A stretch of DNA of 64,000 bases from Aureimonas pseudogalii. Its GTDB lineage: Bacteria; Pseudomonadota; Alphaproteobacteria; Rhizobiales; Rhizobiaceae. The translations under genes were made by a program, and so were the position numbers. Under the pieces are notes generated by a model. That model did not search any database and was not told the origin of the DNA. It saw only the letters and a list, made by a program, of their open reading frames with translations. Every line of letters begins with the position of its first letter. The stretch's first letter is position 1. Shown piece after piece: positions 38,830-46,621 of the stretch. The stretch is from positions 186,001 through 250,000 of the forward strand of contig NZ_JACIEK010000004.1 in assembly GCF_014196835.1 (NCBI RefSeq), in the 5' to 3' direction.

Positions 38830-39695
38830 CGGCTTCCCCTTGCGAGCGCGCGCCCGACGCGGTTGGCGGCGAGGACGACGACGACCGTCGCCAGTCCCGG
38901 AAACACGGTCAGCCACCAGGCTCGGGCCATGTAGTTGCGCCCCTCCGCGATCATCAGGCCCCACTCGGGCGTCGGCGGCGGCGCGCCGTAACCCAGAAAC
39001 CCGAGCGCCGAGATCTGCAGAATGGCCCAGCCGAGCTGCAGCGCGGCATAGGCGAGAACGGTGGTCATCGAGTTCGGCAGGACGTGGCGCCAGAGCACGG
39101 CGGCGAAGGTTCCGCCGGAGCCGAAGGCGGCTTCCACGTAGTCCGAACGCCGCACGCTCATCACCTCGGAGCGCACGAGACGCGCGAAGCTCGCGATGGA
39201 GGTGATGCCGACGGCGGCCGCGACCTGCGCATGGCCGAAGCCGAGGATGACGATGAAGGCGAGCGACAGCAGCAGCGTCGGGATCGCCAGCATGACGTCG
39301 ACGAGGCGCATCAGCACGGCGTCGGTGCGCCCGCCCACCGCGCCGGCGAGAAGCCCGATCAGCGTGCCGAGGCCGAGGCCGATACCGACTGCGATCACGG
39401 CGCCCGAGAGCGAGTAGCGTGCGCCGTGGACGATGCGGGCGAAGACGTCGCGTCCGAGTTCGTCGGTGCCGAGCCAATGGACGAGCGAGGGCGCCTTCAA
39501 CTGCTGGCCGGCGACCCCCGCCACCGCGCTGTGGCCGGTGAAGAGCGACGGGGCGACGGCGAGGAGCAGCGCGAGGACGAGCACGCCGACCGCCAGCGCC
39601 AGACCGATCGGCGGCAGCCGGCTGAGGGCGGCGCGAGGGTGCGCGCGGCGCGGTTGCGCGCGATGGATCGGCGCGAGGTTGGACACCGTGCTCAT
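38826..39695 (-). CDS. Peptide-type ABC transporter permease (DppC-like)
   Basis: This inner-membrane subunit of 289 residues has an N-terminal helix and the BPD_transp_1 domain with GTDELGRDVFARIVHGAR and the EAA-type loop YVEAAFGSGGTFAAVLWRHV. It pairs with the permease encoded by the preceding gene, which it overlaps by four bases. Confidence 0.9.
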   Translation of the reverse strand: MSTVSNLAPIHRAQPRRAHPRAALSRLPPIGLALAVGVLVLALLLAVAPSLFTGHSAVAGVAGQQLKAPSLVHWLGTDELGRDVFARIVHGARYSLSGAVIAVGIGLGLGTLIGLLAGAVGGRTDAVLMRLVDVMLAIPTLLLSLAFIVILGFGHAQVAAAVGITSIASFARLVRSEVMSVRRSDYVEAAFGSGGTFAAVLWRHVLPNSMTTVLAYAALQLGWAILQISALGFLGYGAPPPTPEWGLMIAEGRNYMARAWWLTVFPGLATVVVVLAANRVGRALARGSR

Positions 39696-40639
39696 GCCGC
39701 CACCCCTCCGGACCGCCGCAACCGCGGATCCGCCAGCGGATAGAGAAGGTCCACCGCGAGATTGACGAGGACGAAACCGAGCGCTGCGATCACCACGATG
39801 GCTTGGAGCACCGCCGCGTCCTGGTTGCGCACGGAGCGTTCGGCCAGGCGCCCAATGCCGTTGAGGCCGAACACGGTCTCGGTCACCACGGCTCCCGCCA
39901 GAAGCTCGCCGAAGAGAAGGCCGGCGATGGTGAGGACGGGCAGGAGGGCGTTGCGCAGCGTGTGATGAAGCAGAACCTGCGGGCGGGTCGCGCCCTTGGC
40001 GCGGGCGACCGTGACGAAGCCCTGCACTGCGAGCGCGTCGAGATTGCGCAGGAGAATCTGCGCGATGGGCGCGGCGATCGGCACCGCGATGGCGGCGACC
40101 GGCAGAATCAGTCGCTCCCACGGGCCCGGGGCGATCACCGACACCAGCCCGAGGCAAAACGACACGATCTGGACGAGCACGATGGCGAGCCAGAAGACGG
40201 GGATCGAGACGAGGAGGCCCGGAAGTCCCGCGAAGGTCTCGCGCAGGAAGCGGAATGGCGTGAGCGTCGCCAGCAGCGTCACCGCGAGCGCGAGCGCCAT
40301 CGCAGCGAGGAAGGCGAGACCCGACAGCCAGAGCGTCGACGGCAGGTTGGCGGCGATCTCGCCCGCGACCGAGGCGCCTGACGCGATCGAGAAGCCGAAA
40401 TCGCCTCGCAGGAAGCCGCTGAGAGTCTGAAGATACTGCCGCCAGACCGGGTCGTCCGCGCCGTAGAAGGCGCGGATGCCCGCCACGGCCTCCGGGCTCA
40501 GACCCATGTCGCCGCCGACGAAGCGGATCAGCACCGCGTCGCCCGGCATCAGCTGGAGGAGGACGAAGGAGACCGTGAAGGCCGCCCAGAGCACGAAGGC
40601 CGCCTGAGCGAGGCGGCCCGTCAGGAGGCGGGCGGTCAT
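39692..40639 (-). CDS. Peptide-type ABC transporter permease (DppB-like)
   Basis: This 315-residue inner-membrane subunit has the DppB-type start (a helix, then LMPGDAVLIRFVGGD) and a C-terminal membrane domain with VARAKGATRPQVLLHHTLRN, the loop that contacts the ATPase. Start and stop both overlap the neighbouring genes by four bases. The much longer open frame that reads into the upstream gene is a shadow. Confidence 0.9.
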   Translation of the reverse strand: MTARLLTGRLAQAAFVLWAAFTVSFVLLQLMPGDAVLIRFVGGDMGLSPEAVAGIRAFYGADDPVWRQYLQTLSGFLRGDFGFSIASGASVAGEIAANLPSTLWLSGLAFLAAMALALAVTLLATLTPFRFLRETFAGLPGLLVSIPVFWLAIVLVQIVSFCLGLVSVIAPGPWERLILPVAAIAVPIAAPIAQILLRNLDALAVQGFVTVARAKGATRPQVLLHHTLRNALLPVLTIAGLLFGELLAGAVVTETVFGLNGIGRLAERSVRNQDAAVLQAIVVIAALGFVLVNLAVDLLYPLADPRLRRSGGVAA

Positions 40640-42276
40640 CTGTCGAGCCAGACGCCGTAGAAGCTCGGCCGCCCGACCGCCTCGAAGGCGAGGCCCTTCA
40701 CGTCGGCGGCGGCACCGTAGACCTGCGGCTCCTCGAAGATCGGGATCGCATAGGCTTCGTCCACCACGTAGCGCTGCACGTCGCCGGCGAGTTGGAGGCG
40801 CTTGGCCCCGTCCGTCTCGGCGGCGATCGCCTCCAGGAGACCGTTCAGCCTGTCGTCCCGAAAGCTCCTGACCTTGTCGCTGACGCCTCCGGTCTGCAGA
40901 AGCACGTTGCGGTTCTTCGTGTAGAATTGGCTCTTGAGGACGTCGGGGTCGGCGCGGCCGACCATGGCCGGCGACACCGCGGTCTTGGCAGGGTCGAGAT
41001 TGTCGGCCACCGCGGAGCCCGCATCGCCGCCGAGCACGTTGAGCTCGACGCCGAGCGTGCTCCACTGCTGCGCGACGAGCTGCAGCGCCGCCCGGTTCTG
41101 CGGCTGGGGGAGCGACTCGTAGGCCGTGAACTCTAGCCGCTGGCCGTCCTTCTCGCGCAGGCCCGACGCCCCGATCGCCCATCCGGCCTCGTCGAGAAGG
41201 CGGGCCGCCTCGGCGGGGTCGAACCGAAGCCTGTCGGAGAGGTCGACATAGCCGAGCGCCGTCGAGGCGAGGACCGAGGTCGCCACAGGATAGTTCTTCG
41301 AGAACAGCGTCTGGACGATCGCCTGCCGATCGGTGCCGTGCAGGAGCGCCTGGCGCACCTTCACGTCGGCCACGAGCGGGTTGTCGGGGCGGAAGACGAT
41401 CGAATTGTTGACCCCGCGCGTCGAGGGCGCGGCGATCGCGAAGCCCTCGGAGGTCAGCGCCTCCTCGTCGTAGGCCTGGATCTGGCGCACGACGTCGCCC
41501 TGGCCCGAAGTCAGCGCGCCGATCCGCACCCCGTCCTCCGGGACGATGACGTAGCGGATGGCGTCGAGATAGGCGCGGCCCTGATGAGTGAGCTTCGCGG
41601 GCCCCCAGTCGTAGTCCTCGCGGACCTTCAGCACGAGTTCGGTACCGAGCGTCTCGCTCTCGACGACGAAGGGGCCGGAGCCGACGATCAGTCGGGCGTC
41701 GCCGAGTTCGGCGAAGTTGCGCTTCAGCGTCGCCGGCGATACGAGGCCGGACCCGATCACCGAGGTGCCTTGGAGGAAGCCCGGGCTCGGCGCCTTGAAG
41801 TGGAAGCGGACGGTCAGCGGGTCGAGCATCTCGGAGCGCTCGTAATTGTTGACCACCTCCGAGACCGGAAGGTTGCGCTCCTTGTTGCCGAGCCCGAACG
41901 TGTCGAAGTTCAGCGCGACGGCGGCCGCGTCGAGCGGTGCGCCGTCCGAGAAGGTAACGCCCGGCCGCAGGTGGAACGTGTACTGCGTCGAGGTCTCGTT
42001 CACCTCCCATCGCTCGGCGATCCAGGGTTCGATCTCCAGCGTCTGCGGGTTCTGGTAGGTCAGCTTGTCGGTGATCTGGTTGAGGATGCCGCCGTTCGGA
42101 TAGAAGCCTCCGGCCGGCGGATAGAGCACGGTGTGGGGCTGCTGCTCGAGATAGACCAACGTGCCGCCGGTCTTCGGAGACCCCTGCGCGGAGGCCGCCG
42201 ACGAGGCGAGCGCGAGGGCCATCGCCATCATGCCGAAACCGCGTCGGGAGAGGGCGGGGAAAGGGCTTGGGCGCAT
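40636..42276 (-). CDS. Peptide-type ABC transporter substrate-binding protein (KPN_01854 type)
   Basis: This periplasmic binding protein of 546 residues (SBP_bac_5, PF00496) starts the operon. The N-terminus has SRRGFG followed by a hydrophobic stretch ending in SAASA, so export could be by Tat or Sec. The family is the one found together with the LLM, CMD and alkylhydroperoxidase proteins seen downstream, so the ligand is probably the monooxygenase substrate rather than a peptide. ATG 42276 was preferred over 42294 because GAGGA lies nine bases before it. Confidence 0.87.
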   Translation of the reverse strand: MRPSPFPALSRRGFGMMAMALALASSAASAQGSPKTGGTLVYLEQQPHTVLYPPAGGFYPNGGILNQITDKLTYQNPQTLEIEPWIAERWEVNETSTQYTFHLRPGVTFSDGAPLDAAAVALNFDTFGLGNKERNLPVSEVVNNYERSEMLDPLTVRFHFKAPSPGFLQGTSVIGSGLVSPATLKRNFAELGDARLIVGSGPFVVESETLGTELVLKVREDYDWGPAKLTHQGRAYLDAIRYVIVPEDGVRIGALTSGQGDVVRQIQAYDEEALTSEGFAIAAPSTRGVNNSIVFRPDNPLVADVKVRQALLHGTDRQAIVQTLFSKNYPVATSVLASTALGYVDLSDRLRFDPAEAARLLDEAGWAIGASGLREKDGQRLEFTAYESLPQPQNRAALQLVAQQWSTLGVELNVLGGDAGSAVADNLDPAKTAVSPAMVGRADPDVLKSQFYTKNRNVLLQTGGVSDKVRSFRDDRLNGLLEAIAAETDGAKRLQLAGDVQRYVVDEAYAIPIFEEPQVYGAAADVKGLAFEAVGRPSFYGVWLDR

Positions 42277-42344
42277 GGGAATCCTCGTTCGCATCTCGGG
42301 CGGTTGCCTCGCCAGACGACCGGCGGCGGGCTACGAAGATAATG

Positions 42345-42361
42345 TCTACTATTTCACTAGA
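42345..42361. promoter_or_regulatory. Dyad TCTACTA-N3-CACTAGA upstream of the transporter/LLM operon
   Basis: An A/T-rich imperfect palindrome lies about 70 bp upstream of the binding-protein start, within a longer inverted repeat (ATGTCT ... AGACAT, 42,342-42,371). It is the only A/T-rich patch in the spacer and so is a fair candidate for the operon's promoter/operator. The regulator is unknown. Confidence 0.35.
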
Positions 42362-42484
42362 ATGAAGACATGGTTGTGCTGTCTGGCCCTGAAAAGGGGG
42401 AAAGACATTCCGCATCGCGATGAGGCGGGGCAGGCGTCATCCGACGCGTTGCGGCCGTCCTCCCCGTGCAGCGACACCCACGGT

Positions 42485-42976
42485 TCAGCCGCCTCCCCGC
42501 GACACGAGATGCATCTGTCGGTGCAGGCCACGCACGCTTTCAGCGAGGTCTTCGACCGGACCATCCACTTTCAGATCGGGCACGATCTCATGGATCGATA
42601 GCGGACGAACCGACGCGGGAGCGACACCCATCTCGGCCTGCCACTGAGAAAGCTGCGCGGCCGACGAGGCGTAGACGATCCGGCCGAGGCCGACCCAACC
42701 ATGGGCGGCCGAGCACATCGGGCAATGCTCCCCCGACGTGTAGACCGTCGCCGCGGCCCGCTCCTTCGGCGACATGCTCCCGGCCGCCCATCGCGCGATG
42801 GCGAACTCGGGATGCCGCGTGGCATCGCCGCCGCCGACTTCGTTCCGGGCTTCCAGCATCGCGACGCCGTTCTGCGAGACTAGAACGGATCCGAACGGTT
42901 CGTTGCCCGACCGCAAGGCCTCGGCCGCCAGTTCGATGCAACGTTCGAGGTGTCGGCGGTCCTGGTCGTCGATCAT
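42485..42976 (-). CDS. Nucleoside deaminase family protein
   Basis: This 163-residue protein is of the cytidine/deoxycytidylate deaminase fold (PF00383), of the guanine deaminase/TadA-like subgroup. The zinc motif reads HPEFA in place of the usual HAE, and CPMCSAAH supplies the CxxC. The glutamate proton shuttle is kept. It lacks the tRNA-binding features of TadA, so a free base or nucleoside is the likely substrate. ATG 42976 was chosen; the upstream open frame to 43300 is not family-like. Confidence 0.82.
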   Translation of the reverse strand: MIDDQDRRHLERCIELAAEALRSGNEPFGSVLVSQNGVAMLEARNEVGGGDATRHPEFAIARWAAGSMSPKERAAATVYTSGEHCPMCSAAHGWVGLGRIVYASSAAQLSQWQAEMGVAPASVRPLSIHEIVPDLKVDGPVEDLAESVRGLHRQMHLVSRGGG

Positions 42977-43337
42977 GATGGTTCTCCGGTGTGCGGCCGG
43001 CTCGCCGGCGGCGCCGTCGAGCCTCGCGGCGTGTTCCCTGCTCCAGATGGATCGACGCACGCCGACTGGAAGCCTCGGTCGCCCGCGCAGGCCTTGGGGG
43101 AGAGGCGTCATCCGAACCGCCGATCGGCCGTTCGTTCGAAGGATATCGGACGCCGTGAACCCTGTCGGCCGACGTCGCTGTTCGATCGCTCGAAGCGAGA
43201 CGCCCGAACGCCGCGCGGGTTCGTCTCGATCGGCCATCGCGACAGCGACGAACGGAGAGGCGACGCGCTCGAAGCATCCTTCCGAGGACAGCCTCGCCAA
43301 CGGTGAAGATGCCGCGCAAACCTGTTAAAGGTACTCG
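42977..43337. other. Divergent promoter region (deaminase / histidine kinase)
   Basis: No gene could be supported between these two divergent genes. Several short open frames exist on both strands but without recognisable products. AAAGG just before 43338 is the kinase ribosome binding site. Confidence 0.5.
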
Positions 43338-44360
43338 ATGAACCTTGAAGCGGAAACGACCTCGTCCTCGGCCCAGCGGATGCCGCCTTGGGATGCCCAG
43401 CGGCTGCGGCGTGCCATCACGGCCGCGGGTGTCGCGTTGTGGTCGTGGAACGTGGACACCGACGAGCTCGATCTCGACGAGCACGCGACCGACCTCTGGG
43501 GCCTTCCGGCCGGCGATGCCGTCACGTTCGAGGATCTGTCGTCGCACGTCCACCCCGCAGACCGCGACCGCGTGCGGGCCGCGTTCTCCGCGACCCGGGC
43601 CATCATGGGGCCGTATGAAGTCGATTTCCGCATCATGATCGGCAACGAAGTGCGATGGGTCTCGGCGAGGGGGCAGGGCAGCGACGAGGGCATCATCAAC
43701 CGGACCATGTTCGGTATCTTCCTCGACGTGACCGGGCGCAAGCAGGCGGAGGAGGCGAACGAACTCTTGGCCGGCGAGATGAGCCACCGGGTCAAGAACC
43801 TCCTCGCGATCGCCTCGGGTCTCACCAACATCACCTCGCGCTCGACGACGACCTCGGCCGAGATGGCTCGCGAACTGACCCAGCGTCTCGCCTCGCTCGG
43901 GCGTGCCCATGATCTCGTCCGGCCCCTTCCAGGCGGACAGGGCTCCGCCGCACTCCTCGGCGATCTGCTGACGGTCCTGCTGGCGCCCTACGACGATCTC
44001 GGCGCCTTCAGCGGTCGGATCCGCGTGTCGGTGCCGCGCATGGGCGTCGGCGAGGCCGCAGCCACGACGCTGGCGCTCGTGGTCCACGAACTCGCGACGA
44101 ACTCGATGAACTACGGCGCCCTCTCGTGCGAGGAGGGCGCGTTGGACGTCGCCTGCGACTCGCCGGGCGAGGAGGTGGTGATCGTCTGGACCGAGCGTGG
44201 CGGCCCTGCCGTGAGAGGGCCGGAGGGAGCGCAGGGCTTCGGATCGAAGCTCGTGACGCGAAGCGTCTCCAGCCAGCTCGGCGGCTCCATCGACTACGAC
44301 TGGCAGCCCACGGGTCTCGTCGCGACCCTGACGGTGCAGGCGAGTTCGCTCGCCGCGTAG
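43338..44360 (+). CDS. PAS-domain HWE-family sensor histidine kinase
   Basis: This is a soluble kinase of 340 residues. An N-terminal PAS domain (about residues 20-135) senses an unknown signal; the HWE-type catalytic region has the phosphoacceptor His150 in EMSHRVKNLLAIASG, the N-box VVHELATNSMNYGAL and the WTE of the HWE signature in IVWTERGG. HWE kinases in alphaproteobacteria often act in light, stress or general-stress-response pathways. No response regulator is adjacent. It is the last host gene before the mobile element, which begins about 240 bp after its stop. Confidence 0.9.
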   Translation: MNLEAETTSSSAQRMPPWDAQRLRRAITAAGVALWSWNVDTDELDLDEHATDLWGLPAGDAVTFEDLSSHVHPADRDRVRAAFSATRAIMGPYEVDFRIMIGNEVRWVSARGQGSDEGIINRTMFGIFLDVTGRKQAEEANELLAGEMSHRVKNLLAIASGLTNITSRSTTTSAEMARELTQRLASLGRAHDLVRPLPGGQGSAALLGDLLTVLLAPYDDLGAFSGRIRVSVPRMGVGEAAATTLALVVHELATNSMNYGALSCEEGALDVACDSPGEEVVIVWTERGGPAVRGPEGAQGFGSKLVTRSVSSQLGGSIDYDWQPTGLVATLTVQASSLAA

Positions 44361-44546
44361 AGGGCGGACCGTCCTCGTCCGGTTCGTGGCCGATCGGCCC
44401 ACGACGCTTGTTCCGGTCTTCGCCTTGCCGGCAAACGTCGCTCGCTCCGTCAACTGCGGGGCGGCCGATACGGCCGTCTCAAGATGGCGCCGGTATCGAG
44501 TTCGAAGAAGCGGATCCTTCGGATCCATTTTATTCTTCAAACCATT

Positions 44547-44570
44547 CCTGCGCGCCGTGCGACGCGCAGG
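44547..44570. terminator. 8-bp GC hairpin downstream of the kinase gene
   Basis: CCTGCGCG pairs with CGCGCAGG around an eight-base loop, in the spacer between the kinase and the transposon end. No T-run follows on the plus strand, so termination of the kinase transcript is only likely. Confidence 0.4.
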
Positions 44571-44599
44571 AACAGGTTGCCGATCCGCCTCATAGGTGG

Positions 44600-44626
44600 T
44601 GTCGCGATACCCAATGTTGTAAAACC
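44600..44626 (+). repeat. Probable transposon left terminus with first TnsB-like site
   Basis: The terminus reads TGTCGCGAT, then ACCCAATGTTGTAAAACC. The spacing of nine bases between the TGT end and the repeat is like that in Tn7. The repeat matches the site at 44,705-44,722 in 15 of 18 positions. Confidence 0.55.
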
Positions 44627-44680
44627 ACCTGCCCTCTACCCGTTGATATATATATGCTTTCAAGAACGGTGCGAATCGTC

Positions 44681-44698
44681 ACCCCAAAGTTTTGTGGC
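44681..44698 (+). repeat. Second, weaker TnsB-like site
   Basis: ACCCCAAAGTTTTGTGGC shares the CAAAGTT core with the outer and inner sites but only about 10 of 17 positions overall. It is in the same orientation. Confidence 0.4.
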
Positions 44699-44704
44699 GA
44701 TCGG

Positions 44705-44722
44705 ACGCAAAGTTGTAAACCC
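44705..44722 (+). repeat. Third TnsB-like site
   Basis: ACGCAAAGTTGTAAACCC is preceded by CGG; the core AAAGTTGTAAAC agrees with AAAGTCTTAAAC of Tn7 end repeats in 10 of 12 positions (Tn7 sequence from memory). Three spaced sites in about 125 bp match the left-end architecture of Tn7. Confidence 0.55.
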
Positions 44723-45892
44723 GCTCAAAGCCAGCCGATCACCGTTTAAGAATTTGGTCCTATTGATGCCGTCAGGCAATCCACGCGGGTTCGGTCAGGT
44801 GCAGTTTGCCGAAGCGTGGGGCGGCTTCGTTGACGAAAGGCATGCCACAGGGATGGGCTGCTAACGGCAGCAAGAAGCGCCAAGCGCCATGCAATGGCCG
44901 GTGCCAAGCGACACCATTAGAACCGGTCATCGGTCATCGCTCGGTGTCGTGCGGGACGCTGGGGTGCCTTCCGCGCGCTTCACCATGATTGAACCAGCGA
45001 AGCTTCCGTTAACGCCTCGTTGACCGCTTCACGGGGAACCGATCGCGGACCATTCCGGACCCTGGTAGGGAAGTCGGCATGCAGATCCGGTTCATATCTC
45101 AGCTCTGACTTCTTCGCCGCGGCCCATCCCGCGTGTCGTCGCCATTGCTCAGTGAGAACCTCGAACCGGAGCCCGTCATGAACATCGCCAAGCACATCGA
45201 AATCGCCGGTCGCGTCGTCCAGCCCTGGGTTCGGAGCTGTAAAATACCGCGAGCCTAGCAATCATAGCGTCGCGACCGCGGTCGCTCCAAGGGCGGAGCC
45301 TGCTTCAACCCGGACGCATGCCGAGCCGGCGCGAGAGCGGCTCGAAACCTTTCGTGCCCAAACGTTCCTCGCCACGAAGGCCTTCTGCCACTCGCCCCAC
45401 GCGTGGTGCAACCGCAGCGCCGAGGCGGGTGTCACGGTCTGCGTGAAACTCGACGTTCCGCATCCGAAGCGGATCGCTTGCCGTTGGACGCCGCCGCAGA
45501 TCCGCCGCGGCTCCATTGCCCCGTGCGTTCACCCAGACCAGCCGTTCAGCCAACCCGTCGCGAGAATGGCGACGTCGAGCTCGGTCCATGGCCGATCGGC
45601 GGTCGGCGATCCGAAACATGTCGCCGACAGCAGGGCTTGTCCCGGCTCGCGCGATGATCGGGCCGCCGGTCCAGTGCCACGGGGGAGCCGCACCGCGTCC
45701 GACGTGGTGACGGGCGACAAGGTGCAATTGCGCGCCAGGCGCCAGAAACCTCCGGACCGGCCTGTCGGTCCCGCACCTAGCGGGCGGACGCCGGTCGATC
45801 CGGCGGTCACCCTGGCAATCATCGTCAGCCAGACGTGCCACTCCAAAAGAGACCGAGGTCTCGCCGATGCTCTCTCCGATCAAGAGCATGTC
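44723..45892. other. Gene-poor stretch inside the left end, possibly decayed
   Basis: Several medium-length open frames overlap on both strands (for example 44,980-45,261 and 45,305-46,060 on the minus strand and 45,443-45,892 on the plus strand). None gives a product I recognise. The plus-strand one runs in frame into the BECR-like gene, so it might be an N-terminal extension of it. The rest looks like decayed or non-coding DNA. Confidence 0.35.
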
Positions 45893-46324
45893 ATGCACAA
45901 CATTCGGATTCTCCACCCCACGAACGGCACCTATGTCTACGGCCACGTCCCCGAGAAGAAGGCGAAGGGCCTCGTCATCCCGCCCGGGCCCGTCCTCCTC
46001 AAGCGCGGCCGGGACACGGCCTTCGGCGGTTTCGGAGCGTGTCACATCTGGGGTCGTCACGAGCGCGAACTGCGTCAGCGCGGCTGCACGGACGCGGCCG
46101 ACATCCCGAAATTCGTGGCCAGCATCGTGTGTGCCGGATCACAGATCCATTGCGAGTTCGAGGAGATCGCGAGACTGAAGGTAACGGTCGTGCGCGAGCG
46201 GCTGGGCTCGGTCGTTCTCCAGTACAACGAACACGCCGAGACGCCGCATTACTCGGTCGTTACGGCATTTGCGAACCCTCGTCATTTCGGCAGCTACGTG
46301 GGTCAGATCCGCTCCACCCTTTGA
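45893..46324 (+). CDS. Putative BECR-fold nuclease toxin (phage-Barnase-EndoU-ColicinE5/D-RelE-like)
   Basis: This 143-residue product fits the pattern of PBECR-type nuclease domains: an early H-I-W-G-R-H (residues about 50-55), a helix ending in FVASIVCAG, then strands ARLKVTVVRERLG, SVVLQYN and a final HYSVVTAF. Proteins of this fold are ribonucleases found as toxins in phages and mobile elements. The frame is open upstream to 45443, so it may be longer; ATG 45893 has only a weak ribosome binding site. No immunity gene is obvious. It lies in the transposon between the left end and tniQ, and is followed by a strong hairpin. The family call rests on pattern only. Confidence 0.5.
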   Translation: MHNIRILHPTNGTYVYGHVPEKKAKGLVIPPGPVLLKRGRDTAFGGFGACHIWGRHERELRQRGCTDAADIPKFVASIVCAGSQIHCEFEEIARLKVTVVRERLGSVVLQYNEHAETPHYSVVTAFANPRHFGSYVGQIRSTL

Positions 46325-46338
46325 CGGGTCCACAACAG

Positions 46339-46380
46339 CAAGACGCCCGCGGAGCCGTTTCCAGCTTCGCGGGCGTCTTG
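46339..46380 (+). terminator. 13-bp hairpin after the BECR-like gene
   Basis: CAAGACGCCCGCG pairs perfectly with CGCGGGCGTCTTG around a 16-base loop, 14 bases after the stop codon. It shields the toxin gene from the facing tniQ operon. Confidence 0.75.
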
Positions 46381-46472
46381 CAACATGGCAGTAGAAGCAA
46401 TCCCTTAGCTCAATGGGTCGGGATCCAACTCAATGTCCTGCCGGCAGGCCGCCTGTTCGACCTCATCGTCCT

Positions 46473-46507
46473 TTAGGAGGGCACTCAAACAGGGTGCGGT
46501 CTCCTAA
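46473..46507. repeat. Inverted repeat TTAGGAG ... CTCCTAA
   Basis: The arms of seven bases enclose a further GCAC/GTGC pair, giving a stem-loop about 115 bases beyond the tniQ stop. It may end the tns transcript, but no T-run follows on that strand. Confidence 0.35.
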
Positions 46508-46621
46508 CACCTCTTTACGACACCGCCACCTTAGCAGGCGGACCTTCGGCGTCAATGCGATTGCCGGTTCATCCTTTCGCGATCACGATCGAGGCACGAA
46601 GAGATTTCTCAATCCCGAAAC

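Noticed and set aside
45305-46060. Minus-strand frame of about 250 codons overlapping the BECR-like gene
   Set aside because: Product is Arg/Gly-rich without any recognisable motif and lies antisense to a better candidate.
46395-46475. tRNA-like stretch (CTTAGCTCAATGGG and later GTTCGACC)
   Set aside because: The D-arm has no partner strand, no anticodon arm or acceptor pairing could be folded, so it is not a tRNA gene.
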